From Streptomyces caeruleatus (GTDB lineage: Bacteria > Actinomycetota > Actinomycetes > Streptomycetales > Streptomycetaceae), in contig NZ_KQ948928.1 of the NCBI RefSeq assembly GCF_001514235.1, positions 434,001 to 498,000 on the forward strand: a stretch of 64,000 bases of DNA, read 5' to 3'. Numbering within the stretch: the stretch's first letter is position 1; each line of letters begins with the position of its first letter. The position numbers and the translations under genes are program-made. The notes below the pieces were generated by a model. That model made no database searches. It saw only the letters and a program-made list of their open reading frames with translations, and was not told the origin of the DNA. Of this stretch, positions 43,277-54,414 are shown in pieces.

Positions 43277-43828
43277 GTGACGTCGTCATTCGAGTTCAAC
43301 ACGTACCCCGCGCGGCTTTCCGACGTGGAGCGCGACAAGGCGCTGAAGGTGCTCCGTGACGGCGTCGCCATGGGCCGGCTGTCACACGACACGTTCGTGC
43401 GGCGCATGGAGATCGCGCTCTCCGCCCGCCGCGCCGACGAGCTCGCCGCACTCACCGCCGACCTGCCCTCCGAGAGCCGTCTGTCGCGTCTGGTGTTCGG
43501 CACCGTCGAGGCGGTCTCCGGCTTCACCGTACGGCTGCGCCGGGCATGGCAGGCCGAACGGCTGCCCAAGCTGCTGCTGCCCCACCCCTCGGCCGGCCAC
43601 CCGCTGCGCATCGGCCGCGACCCCCTCAACGGGTTGCGGCTGACCCACGAGACGGTCTCCCGGGTGCACGCCGAACTGAGTCACCAGGGCGGCCTGTGGG
43701 TCCTGCGCGACCTCGGCTCCACCAACGGCACCACGGTGAACGGCCGCCGCGTCATCGGTGCCGTCGTGGTCCGCGAGGGCGACCAGGTCGGCTTCGGCCG
43801 GATGTCGTTCCGGCTCGCCGCGAACTGA
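43277..43828 (+). CDS. DUF1707 plus FHA-domain protein
   Basis: A 183-aa protein. Residues 10-65 form a DUF1707 domain (RLSDVERDKALKVLRDGVAMGRLSHDTFVRRM), and residues about 105-180 a forkhead-associated domain (RIGRDPLNGL, SRVHAEL, DLGSTNGTTVNG). FHA domains bind phosphothreonine peptides, so it is probably a cytoplasmic readout of a Ser/Thr kinase. No kinase gene is adjacent. GTG start. Divergent from treZ. Confidence 0.9.
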   Translation: MTSSFEFNTYPARLSDVERDKALKVLRDGVAMGRLSHDTFVRRMEIALSARRADELAALTADLPSESRLSRLVFGTVEAVSGFTVRLRRAWQAERLPKLLLPHPSAGHPLRIGRDPLNGLRLTHETVSRVHAELSHQGGLWVLRDLGSTNGTTVNGRRVIGAVVVREGDQVGFGRMSFRLAAN

Positions 43829-43895
43829 GCCCGGCCGCTGCTCTGGCCTGCCCCTTGGTTGAAGTGTTGACTCAAGTCCCTTTGCCCTCTGTGGT

Positions 43896-43913
43896 GTTGA
43901 CGTGGTCGTCAAC
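43896..43913. promoter_or_regulatory. 7-bp perfect inverted repeat upstream of M14/SSI genes
   Basis: GTTGACG, TGGT, CGTCAAC: a perfect dyad 54 bp before the M14 start. It overlaps a TTGACG that could act as a -35 box, so it may be an operator. Confidence 0.4.
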
Positions 43914-43966
43914 TCGTGACTGACTGTGCGTACACCATGCACATCAGGTGAACCGACGGCACCGCA

Positions 43967-45337
43967 TTGTGGAGGTGTGCCCTGCCGCCACTCCTCCGCT
44001 ACCCGACCGTCGACGAGCTGGGCGCCGGGGCGGCCGCGCTCGTCGCCCGCCACCCCCGCGACGCCCGTCTGCGCCGCGTCGGGACGTCCCGCGCGGGCAC
44101 GCCCCTGTGGCTGTTGTCCGTCGGCCACGGCAGTCGTCAGGCCCTCGTCGTCGCCGGACCGCACGCCAACGAGCCGGTCGGCGGCGCCACCGTGCTCCGG
44201 CTGGCCGAGCGGGTGCTCGCCGACCCCAGGCTGCACGAGGGCGCCGACGCCACCTGGAACCTGCTGCTGTGTCTCGACCCCGACGGCCTGCGCCGCAACG
44301 AGGGCTGGCTGCACGGCCCCTACGCGCTGTCCGCCTACTTCCGGCACTTCTTCCGGCCCGGCTTCCTGGAGCAGCCCGAATGGCTGCCGGACGGCGCGGA
44401 CCGGGCCACGCTTCCCGAGACCCGCGCGCTGCTCGAACTCCAGGACGAACTGCGGCCCTTCCTGCAGTGCTCCCTGCACGGCGTCGACGTCGGCGGCGGC
44501 TTCGTCGAGCTGACCCACGACCTGCCCGGCCTCGCCCAGCGCGTCGCGCACGCCGCGGCCCGCCTCGGCATCCCGCGCGAGCTCGGCCCCTACGACACCC
44601 TGTACTGGCCGGAGCTGGGACCCGCCGTCTACCGGATCCCGAGGCCCCGCCGAGGCGACCTGGCCGCCGCCATCACCGAGGCGGCCGTCGAGTCGACGTG
44701 GTTCCACCCGTACCGGCACGGCACGGTCACGGCGGTCGTCGAGGCCCCCATGTGGGGTGTGGCCGGTGTGGAGGACGGCGCTCCGCACGCCGATGAGGAA
44801 ACGGTCCTGCGCCGGGTGAGCCACACACTGCGCCACGACACCGGCGTCCTGAACGGGCTGCTGGAACGCCTGCGGCCGCACCTCACCGCCGGACCGGAGA
44901 CGGCCCGGCTGCTCGCCCCGGTCGACGACTATTTACTGGTCTGTCCCGGGCTCGCCGACACCTGGGACCCCGACGTCAGGGACCCGGCCGGCGTACACCC
45001 CCTTCCCCCGCTCAGCACCGCCCACCTGGCCGCCCTGCGCATCGCCGGGCGGCGCCTCGCGCTGCGGACCGCAGGACTGCTGCACCAGCTCGTGACGGGC
45101 GCGGGGCGCGATCCTGCCGGAGTACTGCCCGAACTGGACCCGCTCATCGAGGAGTGGTGCGAGGACTACCGGGACGGCTGCGGGGCGCGCTGGATACCGG
45201 TCTCCCGCCAGGTGGAGTACCAGGCGCGGGTCGTGCTCGCCGCGTTCGAACTCGCCGGGCGGCACGCGCCCGCGTGCTCCCGTTCGGGTGAGTCGGGGTG
45301 GAATGCCGGGGCCGCCGTGCCGATGCATCGGGAATGA
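43967..45337 (+). CDS. M14-family zinc carboxypeptidase A
   Basis: A 456-aa M14 metallopeptidase. The zinc residues are in GPHANEP (HxxE) and CSLHGVD; the catalytic glutamate is in TAVVEAPMW. No signal peptide, so cytoplasmic. The start is unusual. The only in-frame conventional start is TTG 43967 without a ribosome site. GGAGG at 43971-43975 is perfectly spaced for a CTG at 43982, which would give an N-terminus matching the paralogue. A TTA codon (44933-44935) marks it as bldA-dependent. Its stop overlaps the SSI start. Paralogue at 45830-47080. Confidence 0.88.
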   Translation: MWRCALPPLLRYPTVDELGAGAAALVARHPRDARLRRVGTSRAGTPLWLLSVGHGSRQALVVAGPHANEPVGGATVLRLAERVLADPRLHEGADATWNLLLCLDPDGLRRNEGWLHGPYALSAYFRHFFRPGFLEQPEWLPDGADRATLPETRALLELQDELRPFLQCSLHGVDVGGGFVELTHDLPGLAQRVAHAAARLGIPRELGPYDTLYWPELGPAVYRIPRPRRGDLAAAITEAAVESTWFHPYRHGTVTAVVEAPMWGVAGVEDGAPHADEETVLRRVSHTLRHDTGVLNGLLERLRPHLTAGPETARLLAPVDDYLLVCPGLADTWDPDVRDPAGVHPLPPLSTAHLAALRIAGRRLALRTAGLLHQLVTGAGRDPAGVLPELDPLIEEWCEDYRDGCGARWIPVSRQVEYQARVVLAAFELAGRHAPACSRSGESGWNAGAAVPMHRE

Positions 45338-45753
45338 CGTATTCATTCACGGCGAAAGCGGTACGGGGCGGCCTGCTGGCGACGGCCGCCATGCTCGTCC
45401 TCGGCGCGGCTCCCGCGCGGGCGGTGGTCCAGGAACCTGAGCCGGGAAGCTGGCTCTACCTGACGGTCACCCGGGGCGACGCCCGCCACGGCGACCCGCA
45501 CGGCACGCTGCTGCTGTGCGACCCGCCGCAGGGCCACGGGAAGGCGGCCGAGGCCTGCGCGGACCTGGAGCGGGTGGGCGGTGACATCAGCCGGCTCCGC
45601 ACGGTCGACGCGTTCTGCCCGATGATCTACGCGCCGGTGACCGTCCACGCGCGCGGGGAGTGGAACGGCCGGCCGGTCGAGTACCGCGAGACCTTCGCCA
45701 ACGGGTGTGCGATGGGCGCGCGGACGGGGTCGGTCTTCGCGCTGGACGGCTGA
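45334..45753 (+). CDS. Subtilisin inhibitor (SSI) family protein
   Basis: A 139-aa secreted inhibitor. A signal peptide ends near APARA. The mature domain has the SSI pattern: LYLTVTRGD, LLLCDPP, ACADLERVGGD, the reactive-site loop CPMIYAPV and the family end FANGCAM to SVFALDG. Four cysteines fit the two SSI disulfides. The scissile bond would be Met97-Ile98, suiting subtilisin-like and chymotrypsin-like targets. The ATG overlaps the carboxypeptidase stop (ATGA), with only a weak ribosome site, so it probably depends on translation of the TTA-containing gene before it. Confidence 0.92.
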   Translation: MTYSFTAKAVRGGLLATAAMLVLGAAPARAVVQEPEPGSWLYLTVTRGDARHGDPHGTLLLCDPPQGHGKAAEACADLERVGGDISRLRTVDAFCPMIYAPVTVHARGEWNGRPVEYRETFANGCAMGARTGSVFALDG

Positions 45754-45761
45754 CGCCGTAG

Positions 45762-45797
45762 GCCACACGGCCGCACGCGCGCGTACGGCCGTGTGGC
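45762..45797. terminator. Bidirectional terminator, 12-bp perfect stem
   Basis: 45762-45773 pairs perfectly with 45786-45797 around a CG-rich 12-base loop that is itself nearly palindromic. It sits between the convergent SSI and carboxypeptidase B genes. Confidence 0.8.
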
Positions 45798-45829
45798 TCG
45801 CGCCGACCGGTCCCGTGCGGGCGCGCGGC

Positions 45830-47080
45830 TCACCCCACGCCGTCGCGCGCGTGCAGGGCTGCCGCGACGACCGTGCGGGACTGGTGCTCGACCTGGTGCT
45901 CCAGGGGCACCCAGCGGGCGCGGAAACGTTCGGCGAAGGCGTCGCTCCAGCTCGACACGAGGTGTTCGAGGCGCTGCGCCCCGCGGTCGTCGGCCTCCTG
46001 AAGGACGCGCAGCAGCATGGCCGCCGCCCGCAACGGCAGCCGGCGCCCGAAGGCGTCGACGCTCCCGACGTACGCCATGGTGTTGTCGGCGGGAGGCGTG
46101 CGCGTCCAGTCGGCGGCGAGCCCCGGCACCAGCTCCAGCGCCCACTTCGACGCCCGCAGCAAGGGCCCGTCGACCCCGTCCAGACGGGGGAGCGACTCGG
46201 CGAGCACCCGCTCCACCTCCAGCGAGTCCCGCAGCAGCCGGGCCGCCAGCCGCCGCATCGCCCTGGCCGGTGCCGGATGCGGCGCCGGGTCGTCCACCAG
46301 GTCGCTCGCCCACATCGGCACCTCCACGACCGCGGTCAGCCCGCCGTACCGGTGCACGTGATACCAGGTGCTGCTGCGCGCGTCGTCCGGCATGCTCGGA
46401 TACGCCGCACCCGCGCCCGGCGCCGGCATGACGTGCACGCCGGGTCCGGACGCGGGCCAGCCCGCCGCGTCCGAGGCGCCGGTCTCCACCGGGATGTGCA
46501 GCTGCGCCGCCGACTTCGCGAACGGCTCGGCGAGCCCGGGCACGTCCTTCGTCAACTGCACCCAGCTGCCACCCAGATCCGTCCCGTGCAGTGTCACCTG
46601 GAGGTAGGGGCGCAGTTCGTCGATGACGCGGGTCAGCGCGCGCGTCTCGGGCGGCAGGCGGTCGGGCGGCAGCGTGGCCGGCGCCCACTCCGGCTGCTCC
46701 GGGGCCGCGGGCCGGAAGAAGCCGCGGTGGTAGTCGAACAGGGTGCGGGGCGCCGGCGTGACATGCAGGCTCGCCCCGTCGGGATCCGCGCACAGCAGGA
46801 AGTGCCAGGAGGTGTCGGCCCGCAACTCCCGCTCGTGCAGCACCCGTTCCGCGACCGCGAGAAGCGTGGGGCCGCCCGTGGGCTCGTTGGAATGCGCTCC
46901 GGCGACCACCAGGACGGCGCGCCGGGCGTGACCGATGGACAGCAGGTGGAGGGGTCTGCCCGCCCGGGAGGCCCCCACCTGTCTCAGCGTGCACAGGCCC
47001 GGCCGGTGAGCGGCCAGGGCGCGGGCGGACAGGACTAGTTCGGTCAGGGTGGGGTAGCGCAGCTCCGGCAGGAGACTCAC
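45830..47080 (-). CDS. M14-family zinc carboxypeptidase B
   Basis: A 416-aa paralogue of carboxypeptidase A in opposite orientation. Zinc motifs are AGAHSNEPTGG and VTLHGTDLGG; catalytic glutamate in TAVVEVPMW. No signal peptide. The GTG at 47080 is preferred over the one at 47149: it gives an N-terminus (SLLPELRYPT) that aligns with the paralogue. A promoter-like TTGACA/TACTGC pair also lies between the two candidate starts. It contains no TTA codon, unlike its paralogue. The two copies flank the SSI gene and converge on one terminator. Confidence 0.85.
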   Translation of the reverse strand: MSLLPELRYPTLTELVLSARALAAHRPGLCTLRQVGASRAGRPLHLLSIGHARRAVLVVAGAHSNEPTGGPTLLAVAERVLHERELRADTSWHFLLCADPDGASLHVTPAPRTLFDYHRGFFRPAAPEQPEWAPATLPPDRLPPETRALTRVIDELRPYLQVTLHGTDLGGSWVQLTKDVPGLAEPFAKSAAQLHIPVETGASDAAGWPASGPGVHVMPAPGAGAAYPSMPDDARSSTWYHVHRYGGLTAVVEVPMWASDLVDDPAPHPAPARAMRRLAARLLRDSLEVERVLAESLPRLDGVDGPLLRASKWALELVPGLAADWTRTPPADNTMAYVGSVDAFGRRLPLRAAAMLLRVLQEADDRGAQRLEHLVSSWSDAFAERFRARWVPLEHQVEHQSRTVVAAALHARDGVG

Positions 47081-47425
47081 CCCCGTTACGTCCGCCCGGC
47101 TCGCAATCCGCAGTACCCCACGGTCTGGTTTACCTGTCAAGGAGTTCACGGGGGAGGCTCCCGGGGGCGCCCAGGTGCATTGACCGCCGGAAGGCGGGAC
47201 AGGGCGGCGTCGGCGCAGGTACCGGGGCCGTGCTGCCGGGCCGTCGCCCGCCCGCTACCTGCACCGATGCGTGCCGGGAACCCGGGCGTGCGGCGGGCCT
47301 CGACGCTCGCCACCACGCGCCGGCCGCCGTACCCGGGCCCCGGGAGCGTACGCGGGCCCGAGCCGGGTCGCGGGCACGAGGCCACGGCGCGCCACGCGGC
47401 CGTACGCCCCGTGAGCGCGCCCGCC
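47081..47425. other. 345-bp intergenic region upstream of carboxypeptidase B
   Basis: No supported gene. Reading leftward, TTGACA (47135-47140 complement) and TACTGC (47110-47115 complement) form a promoter-like pair 30 bp before the start at 47080. The rest is GC-only palindromic sequence with no recognised motif, and must include the 3' end of the treY transcript. Confidence 0.4.
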
Positions 47426-49789
47426 TCACCCCGCCGCCTCCCCGCCGACGCGTTCGAGCAACGCCACCGGCAGCCGCTCGAACAACTCCTCCACGCGCGC
47501 GTGCCCGGTGAACTCCCGCTCCGGAGCGAGCACATCGGCCCACCGGCCCGGCGGCAACGGCAGCACGGTGTCGCCCCAGCCACCCGACCGCGCCAGCCGC
47601 AGCGACAGCCGTGTCACGGCGGTGACCACCTCTCCGGAGCGTGCGAAGGCCACACAGTGGGCGGCCGACGGGCCCTCGGCGGCCAAGGGCGCGTACGACG
47701 CCGAGTCGCCGAACACCTCCGGACGCCGCCTGCGCAGCTTGAGCGCGGCCGTCGTCACAGCGCCCTTCTCCCCGGGGTCCTGGTGCGGGAACCGGGCCAC
47801 CCGGCGGTTGTCCGGGTCCACCAGCGCCCGGTACTCGCCCTCCGTGCCCTGATACACGTCCGGCACGCCCGGCATCGTCAACTGGGCCAACGCCATGCCC
47901 AGCACGTTCGCCCGCACGTGCGGCTCCAGACGGCTCCGGAAGGCGGCCACGCGCTCACCTGGCGCACCGCACGGCCCCGCGGCGACGAACGCCGCCACCG
48001 CCTCCTCGTACGGCGGCTCCTGCTCCGTCCAGCTGGTGAACAGCCCGGCCTCGCGCACATGCTTCAACAGCGCCCCCTGAACACGGTCGACGTCCGCCTC
48101 GCCCAGCCCGAACACCGTCTGCCACGCGGCCCACGCCAACTGCGCGTCCGGGACGCCCTCGCCGTCCCGGGTCACCTCGGTCAGCACGTCCGCCCACCAC
48201 TGCGGACACTGGGTGAGCACGGCCAGCGCGGCCCGTACGTCGGCACTGCGCTTGGTGTCGTGCGTCGACACGACCGTCCCCGTCCCGGGCCAGTCGCGCT
48301 GCACGCGCGCGCAGTACGCGTGGAACTCGTCCGGCGAGACCGCGGGGCTCCCCGGGTTGCCGCCCACCTCGGTCGCCGACAGCAGCGGCACATGGCGGTA
48401 GAACGCGGTGTCCTCCACGGACTTGGCCCGCAGCGCCGACGCCGTCTGCGCGAACCGCGTCCGGAACTCCACGTGCTCCGGCCCGTCACCGGCCCGCCCG
48501 AGCACCAGGTCGCGCACGACATCGACCGCGCCCGCCTCCTCGGGCACCACGAAGGCGAGCCGGGCCTCGGCCGCGGCCTCCTCGGTGACCACGCGGGCCG
48601 CGTCACCGGAGGCGTACGGCCGGTAGACCTCCAGCCGGACGAGGAGTTCCTCAAGCGCCGTACGCAGCGCCCAGGGCGCCCGGTCGCGCAGCGCGGGCTC
48701 CGGGGACGTGGCGCACAGGCGGCTCGCCACCCGCGTCAGCCGGTCCACCTCCGCGACCAGCTCGTGCGTGAGCACTTTGTACGCCGCCCGCCGCACCGTC
48801 GCCGCCCAGTCACCGCCCCGGTCCGTCTGCGGCGCGGCGAACCGCCGGTACTGGCCGAGGAGTTCCCCGAACCCGGCCGGGTCGGTGAACAGGCCGTCGA
48901 CGTACCGCAGGGCGTCGTAGCCGGTGGTGCCCGCGACGGGCCAGGAGGCCGGCAGCTGCTCCCCGTCCGCCAGGATCTTCTCCACGACCGTCCAGCGCCC
49001 GCCGCTCGCCTCGTGAAGGCGCTGCAGGTATCCGTCGGGGTCGGCGAGGCCGTCGGGATGGTCGATGCGCAGCCCGTCGATCACGCCCTCGTGGAGGAGC
49101 CCGAGGATCTTGGCGTGCGTGGCGTCGAACACCTCAGGGTCCTCGACCCGCACCCCGATCAGCTCCGAGATGCTGAAGAACCGGCGGTAGTTGAGCTCCG
49201 TACGGGCCAGCCGCCACCACGCCAGGCGGTACCACTGCGCGTCCAGGAGCTGCGGCAGCGGCAGTTCCTCGGTGCCCTCGCGCAACGGAAACACATGGTC
49301 GTAGTAGCGCAGGACGTCACCGTCCACCTCCAGGTGGGCGAACTCCTCGCCCAGTGGCCGCCCCAGCACCGGCAGCAGCACCCGGCCGTCCTGCGCCTCC
49401 CAGTCGATGTCGAACCATCGCGCGTACGGCGACTTGGGGCCCTCGCGCAGCACCTCCCACAGGGCACGGTTGTGGCGCGGGGCCATGGCCATGTGGTTCG
49501 GCACGATGTCCAGCACCAGGCCCAGACCGTGTTCACGCGCGGTCCGCGCCAGCGCGCGCAGCCCGTCCTCGCCGCCCAGTTCCTCGCGCACGCGCGCGTG
49601 GTCCACGACGTCATAGCCGTGCCCCGACCCCGGAACCGCCTCCAGGACCGGGGACAGATGCAGATGCGAGACGCCGAGCGAGGCCAGGTACGGCACGGCC
49701 GCCGCCGCGGCCTCGAACGGGAACGCGGGCTGCAGCTGCAGCCGGTAGGTGGCGGTCGGCACCATCGGGTCAGGTCGCTCAGGTGTCAT
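47426..49789 (-). CDS. treY: Malto-oligosyltrehalose synthase
   Basis: A 787-aa GH13 enzyme with the TreY hallmarks: TATYRLQLQPAFPF at the N-terminus, SHLHLSPVLEAVPGSGHGYDVVD, DIVPNHMA, GLRIDHPDGLADP with the nucleophile, VVEKILADGE with the acid/base, and STHDTKRSADVRA. It converts the reducing end of a malto-oligosaccharide to an alpha,alpha-trehalose linkage for TreZ. Length is normal. Downstream of glgX on the same strand but separated from it by a convergent MFS gene. Confidence 0.95.
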   Translation of the reverse strand: MTPERPDPMVPTATYRLQLQPAFPFEAAAAAVPYLASLGVSHLHLSPVLEAVPGSGHGYDVVDHARVREELGGEDGLRALARTAREHGLGLVLDIVPNHMAMAPRHNRALWEVLREGPKSPYARWFDIDWEAQDGRVLLPVLGRPLGEEFAHLEVDGDVLRYYDHVFPLREGTEELPLPQLLDAQWYRLAWWRLARTELNYRRFFSISELIGVRVEDPEVFDATHAKILGLLHEGVIDGLRIDHPDGLADPDGYLQRLHEASGGRWTVVEKILADGEQLPASWPVAGTTGYDALRYVDGLFTDPAGFGELLGQYRRFAAPQTDRGGDWAATVRRAAYKVLTHELVAEVDRLTRVASRLCATSPEPALRDRAPWALRTALEELLVRLEVYRPYASGDAARVVTEEAAAEARLAFVVPEEAGAVDVVRDLVLGRAGDGPEHVEFRTRFAQTASALRAKSVEDTAFYRHVPLLSATEVGGNPGSPAVSPDEFHAYCARVQRDWPGTGTVVSTHDTKRSADVRAALAVLTQCPQWWADVLTEVTRDGEGVPDAQLAWAAWQTVFGLGEADVDRVQGALLKHVREAGLFTSWTEQEPPYEEAVAAFVAAGPCGAPGERVAAFRSRLEPHVRANVLGMALAQLTMPGVPDVYQGTEGEYRALVDPDNRRVARFPHQDPGEKGAVTTAALKLRRRRPEVFGDSASYAPLAAEGPSAAHCVAFARSGEVVTAVTRLSLRLARSGGWGDTVLPLPPGRWADVLAPEREFTGHARVEELFERLPVALLERVGGEAAG

Positions 49790-49870
49790 GGAAACCTACG
49801 TACCCGCCCTGCCGCCCTTCGTGTCATCGTCCCCTCCACGTGGGCCCACGCGCGCGCCTAGCTTCGAGCG

Positions 49871-51234
49871 ATGGAGAAGACGGGGAGCACCGGACGGCGC
49901 GGCACATCGGCGGCATACCGTGAGGTGATCGGCCTGACCGGGCCGCTGTTGCCGGTCCTGTCCTTCCTCGCCCGGCTGCCGACCGCCACGATCCAGTTCG
50001 GCAGCGTGCTGCTCGTCGCACGGACCAGCGGCTCCCTGGCGGCCGCCGGCCTCACCGGCGGTGCGCTCGCCCTCGGCCAGGTGGCCTGCGGCCCGCTGGT
50101 GGGCCGGCTCGCCGACCGCCACGGCCAGCGCACGGTCGTCCTCGCCTTCTGCCTCGCCAACGCCCTCGCGATTGCCGGGTTGGTCCTCGGTGCGCTCGCG
50201 GGGCTGCCCACGGCGGTGCTGGCCGTGCTGGGGGCGGCGGCCGGGGCCACGGTGCCGCAGATCGGGCCGATGGCACGCGCACGTCTGGTCGCCCTCGCGC
50301 GCGGTGGCGGGGCCCGAGACTCCACGGTGGGTGCCGCGCTCTCCTTCGAGAGCACCCTGGACGAGGTCTCCTTCGTCCTGGGGCCCGCCCTGGTCGGGCT
50401 GGCGGCGGTGACCGCGCATCCGGGGTTCGCGCTGGGTGGGGCCGCGGTGCTGGTGGCCCTGTGCGGTGCGGGGTTCGCGCTGCATCGGACGGCGGTGGCG
50501 ACACGGCCGACATCCGTAGCCGTCGAGGCGGAACGACGGTCCGGTGCCGTCCGGGCGTTCGCGGGACGACGGATCGGTTCCGTCCCGACGCAACCGGATC
50601 GACGACCCGCCCCCGCCGCACCCCGTATCCCTCGCTCCATCCACCCCCTCCGAGCCGCCCTGGCCCTCCAAGGCGCCATGTTCGGCGCCTGCCAGGCCGG
50701 CATCACCGCCCTCACCGAGCGCCTCGGACAGCCGGATCAGGCGGGGCTCGTGTACGCCGCCATGGGAGTGATGAGCGCGGTCGCCGGGCTGTCCATGGCC
50801 GCGGTGCCCGCGCGGGTCGGACTCACCACGCGCTGGCGGGCGGCCACCGCCGCCGCGTGCGTGCTGTCGCTCCCGCTGCTGTGGACGCAGAGCCTCTCCG
50901 CCCTCTACGCCACCGTCGTCGTCCTGGGCGTCGCCTACGCCCCGCACCTCATCACGGTGTTCGGGCTCACCGAGCGCGTGGTGCCGCCCGCGCGGCTCGC
51001 CGAGGCGATGGCGGTGGCGACGAGCGCGCTGGTCGGCGGGCAGGCGCTGGCCGTCGCCGTCACGGGCCCGCTCGCCGAGTCCCACGGCCCCGCCGCGGCG
51101 TTCGGCGCGGGCAGCCTCGCCGCGGCGCTCGCCGGTCTGATCGCGCTGGCGGCGCGCCCGGAGTCGTACCTCGGACGCACCGCCGAAAGCGACCGCCACG
51201 CGCGCGAACCCGCCCCTCGGCCGGGTGGCCCGGT

Positions 51235-51238
<4 letters not shown>
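49871..51238 (+). CDS. MFS transporter
   Basis: A 455-aa membrane protein with twelve predicted helices and the MFS loop motif GRLADRHGQRTVV between helices 2 and 3. A long Arg/Pro-rich central loop (about 205-245) separates the halves. The family is broad (drug or metabolite efflux); no substrate is indicated. The TAG stop shares the palindrome CTAG with the stop of the convergent glgX gene, so the two genes overlap by 4 bp. Confidence 0.88.
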
Positions 51239-53364
<2,126 letters not shown>

Positions 53365-53545
53365 GGACACGACTCTTTCAGCTGGAGCGCGCCGTCGGGG
53401 GCGCCTTGACGTCGAGTCTCCCCGAAAGTGATGGAACCACCTATGACTTACGTCCCTCTTACCGGCCGACCAGTGCATACGACGTATGCCGAACCAGTGG
53501 GGCAGACACGTACTCCCGTGAACGTTGGGGGAGTAGGGGGAAGAT

Positions 53546-54358
53546 GTGCGCGAGATAGTGCACCGCCATCTGGGCAAGGTGGTGGCGGGTGCGGCCATCG
53601 CGGTGGCGGGAACCGCCGTGATGATCGGAATCACCCTGCCGGGCACGGCGGGGGCGGACACAACGGGAGGGACCGACAGCAGCGGCCTGTCGGCAGAGCA
53701 GTCGGCCCAGGGCCGGGACGGCGCCGCGGCCGTGCAGCCCGGCGTGGTCGAGGCGGCGCCGGCCGAGGGCGACCGGGGCAAGGGCAACGACCCGCTGACC
53801 GACGACGAGATCGCGCGGGTCGAGAAGCTCGCGGTGAACCGGCAGCTCATCGACCGCAGCGAGAACGTCAGGGGCGCGCGCGGCCCGCAGCGCATCGACG
53901 TCCAGCTGGCCGAGCCGGAGGCCGACGAGGTCGACGACGCGAGCGCGCCGCGGCGCGCCGACGTGACGGTCTACGACTACCAGGACGACACCCTCGTCAC
54001 CAGGACCGTCAATCTCGACACGGGCAAGGTCGAGCGGACCGCCACCCAGCGCGGCGTGCAGCCGCCGTTGAGCCTCGCCGAGCAGGCCGAGGCCGCCAAG
54101 CTGCTGATCGCCGACCCGCTGGGCGCCGATCTGAAGGCGGACTACAAGGACGCCACCGGCAAGGAGCTCACCTCTCCCGACCAGCTCCAGCTGAGCAGCA
54201 TGGTGTACCGGGCCGCTCCGGGCGGGTCGGCGTCGGTCGAGAAGTGCGGTGAGCACCGCTGCACCCGGCTGTTCCCGAAGGTCAAGAACGGCCCGTGGGT
54301 CGACGCCCGGGACTTCGTGATCGACCTGAGCGCCCGCAAGGTGATCCGGCTCGGCTGA
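53546..54358 (+). CDS. Small subunit of a split copper amine oxidase (tyramine oxidase subunit B-like)
   Basis: A 270-aa exported protein. It has a signal anchor (VVAGAAIAVAGTAVMIGITLPGTAGA), an Ala/Gly linker, then a domain with DPLTDDEIARVEKLA and ADVTVYDYQDDTLVTRTVNLDTGKV. The latter resembles the N2/N3 domains that precede the catalytic domain in copper amine oxidases (the turn VNLDTGKVE is typical). The GTG start follows GGGGGAAGAT. The catalytic-domain protein starts 56 bp downstream. The pairing is inferred from domain content and adjacency. Confidence 0.75.
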   Translation: MREIVHRHLGKVVAGAAIAVAGTAVMIGITLPGTAGADTTGGTDSSGLSAEQSAQGRDGAAAVQPGVVEAAPAEGDRGKGNDPLTDDEIARVEKLAVNRQLIDRSENVRGARGPQRIDVQLAEPEADEVDDASAPRRADVTVYDYQDDTLVTRTVNLDTGKVERTATQRGVQPPLSLAEQAEAAKLLIADPLGADLKADYKDATGKELTSPDQLQLSSMVYRAAPGGSASVEKCGEHRCTRLFPKVKNGPWVDARDFVIDLSARKVIRLG

Positions 54359-54414
54359 GCCGACCTCCGTTCACTTTTCCAACTCAGCACCTCCTGTAAG
54401 GGAGTCACCTCTTC

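Noticed and set aside
47081..47425. Extra small gene upstream of carboxypeptidase B
   Set aside because: Frames here are Arg/Pro/Gly-rich with no start site signal or recognisable motif.
47180..49861. Plus-strand open frame of 893 codons
   Set aside because: Antisense shadow of treY, rich in Arg/Gln/His.
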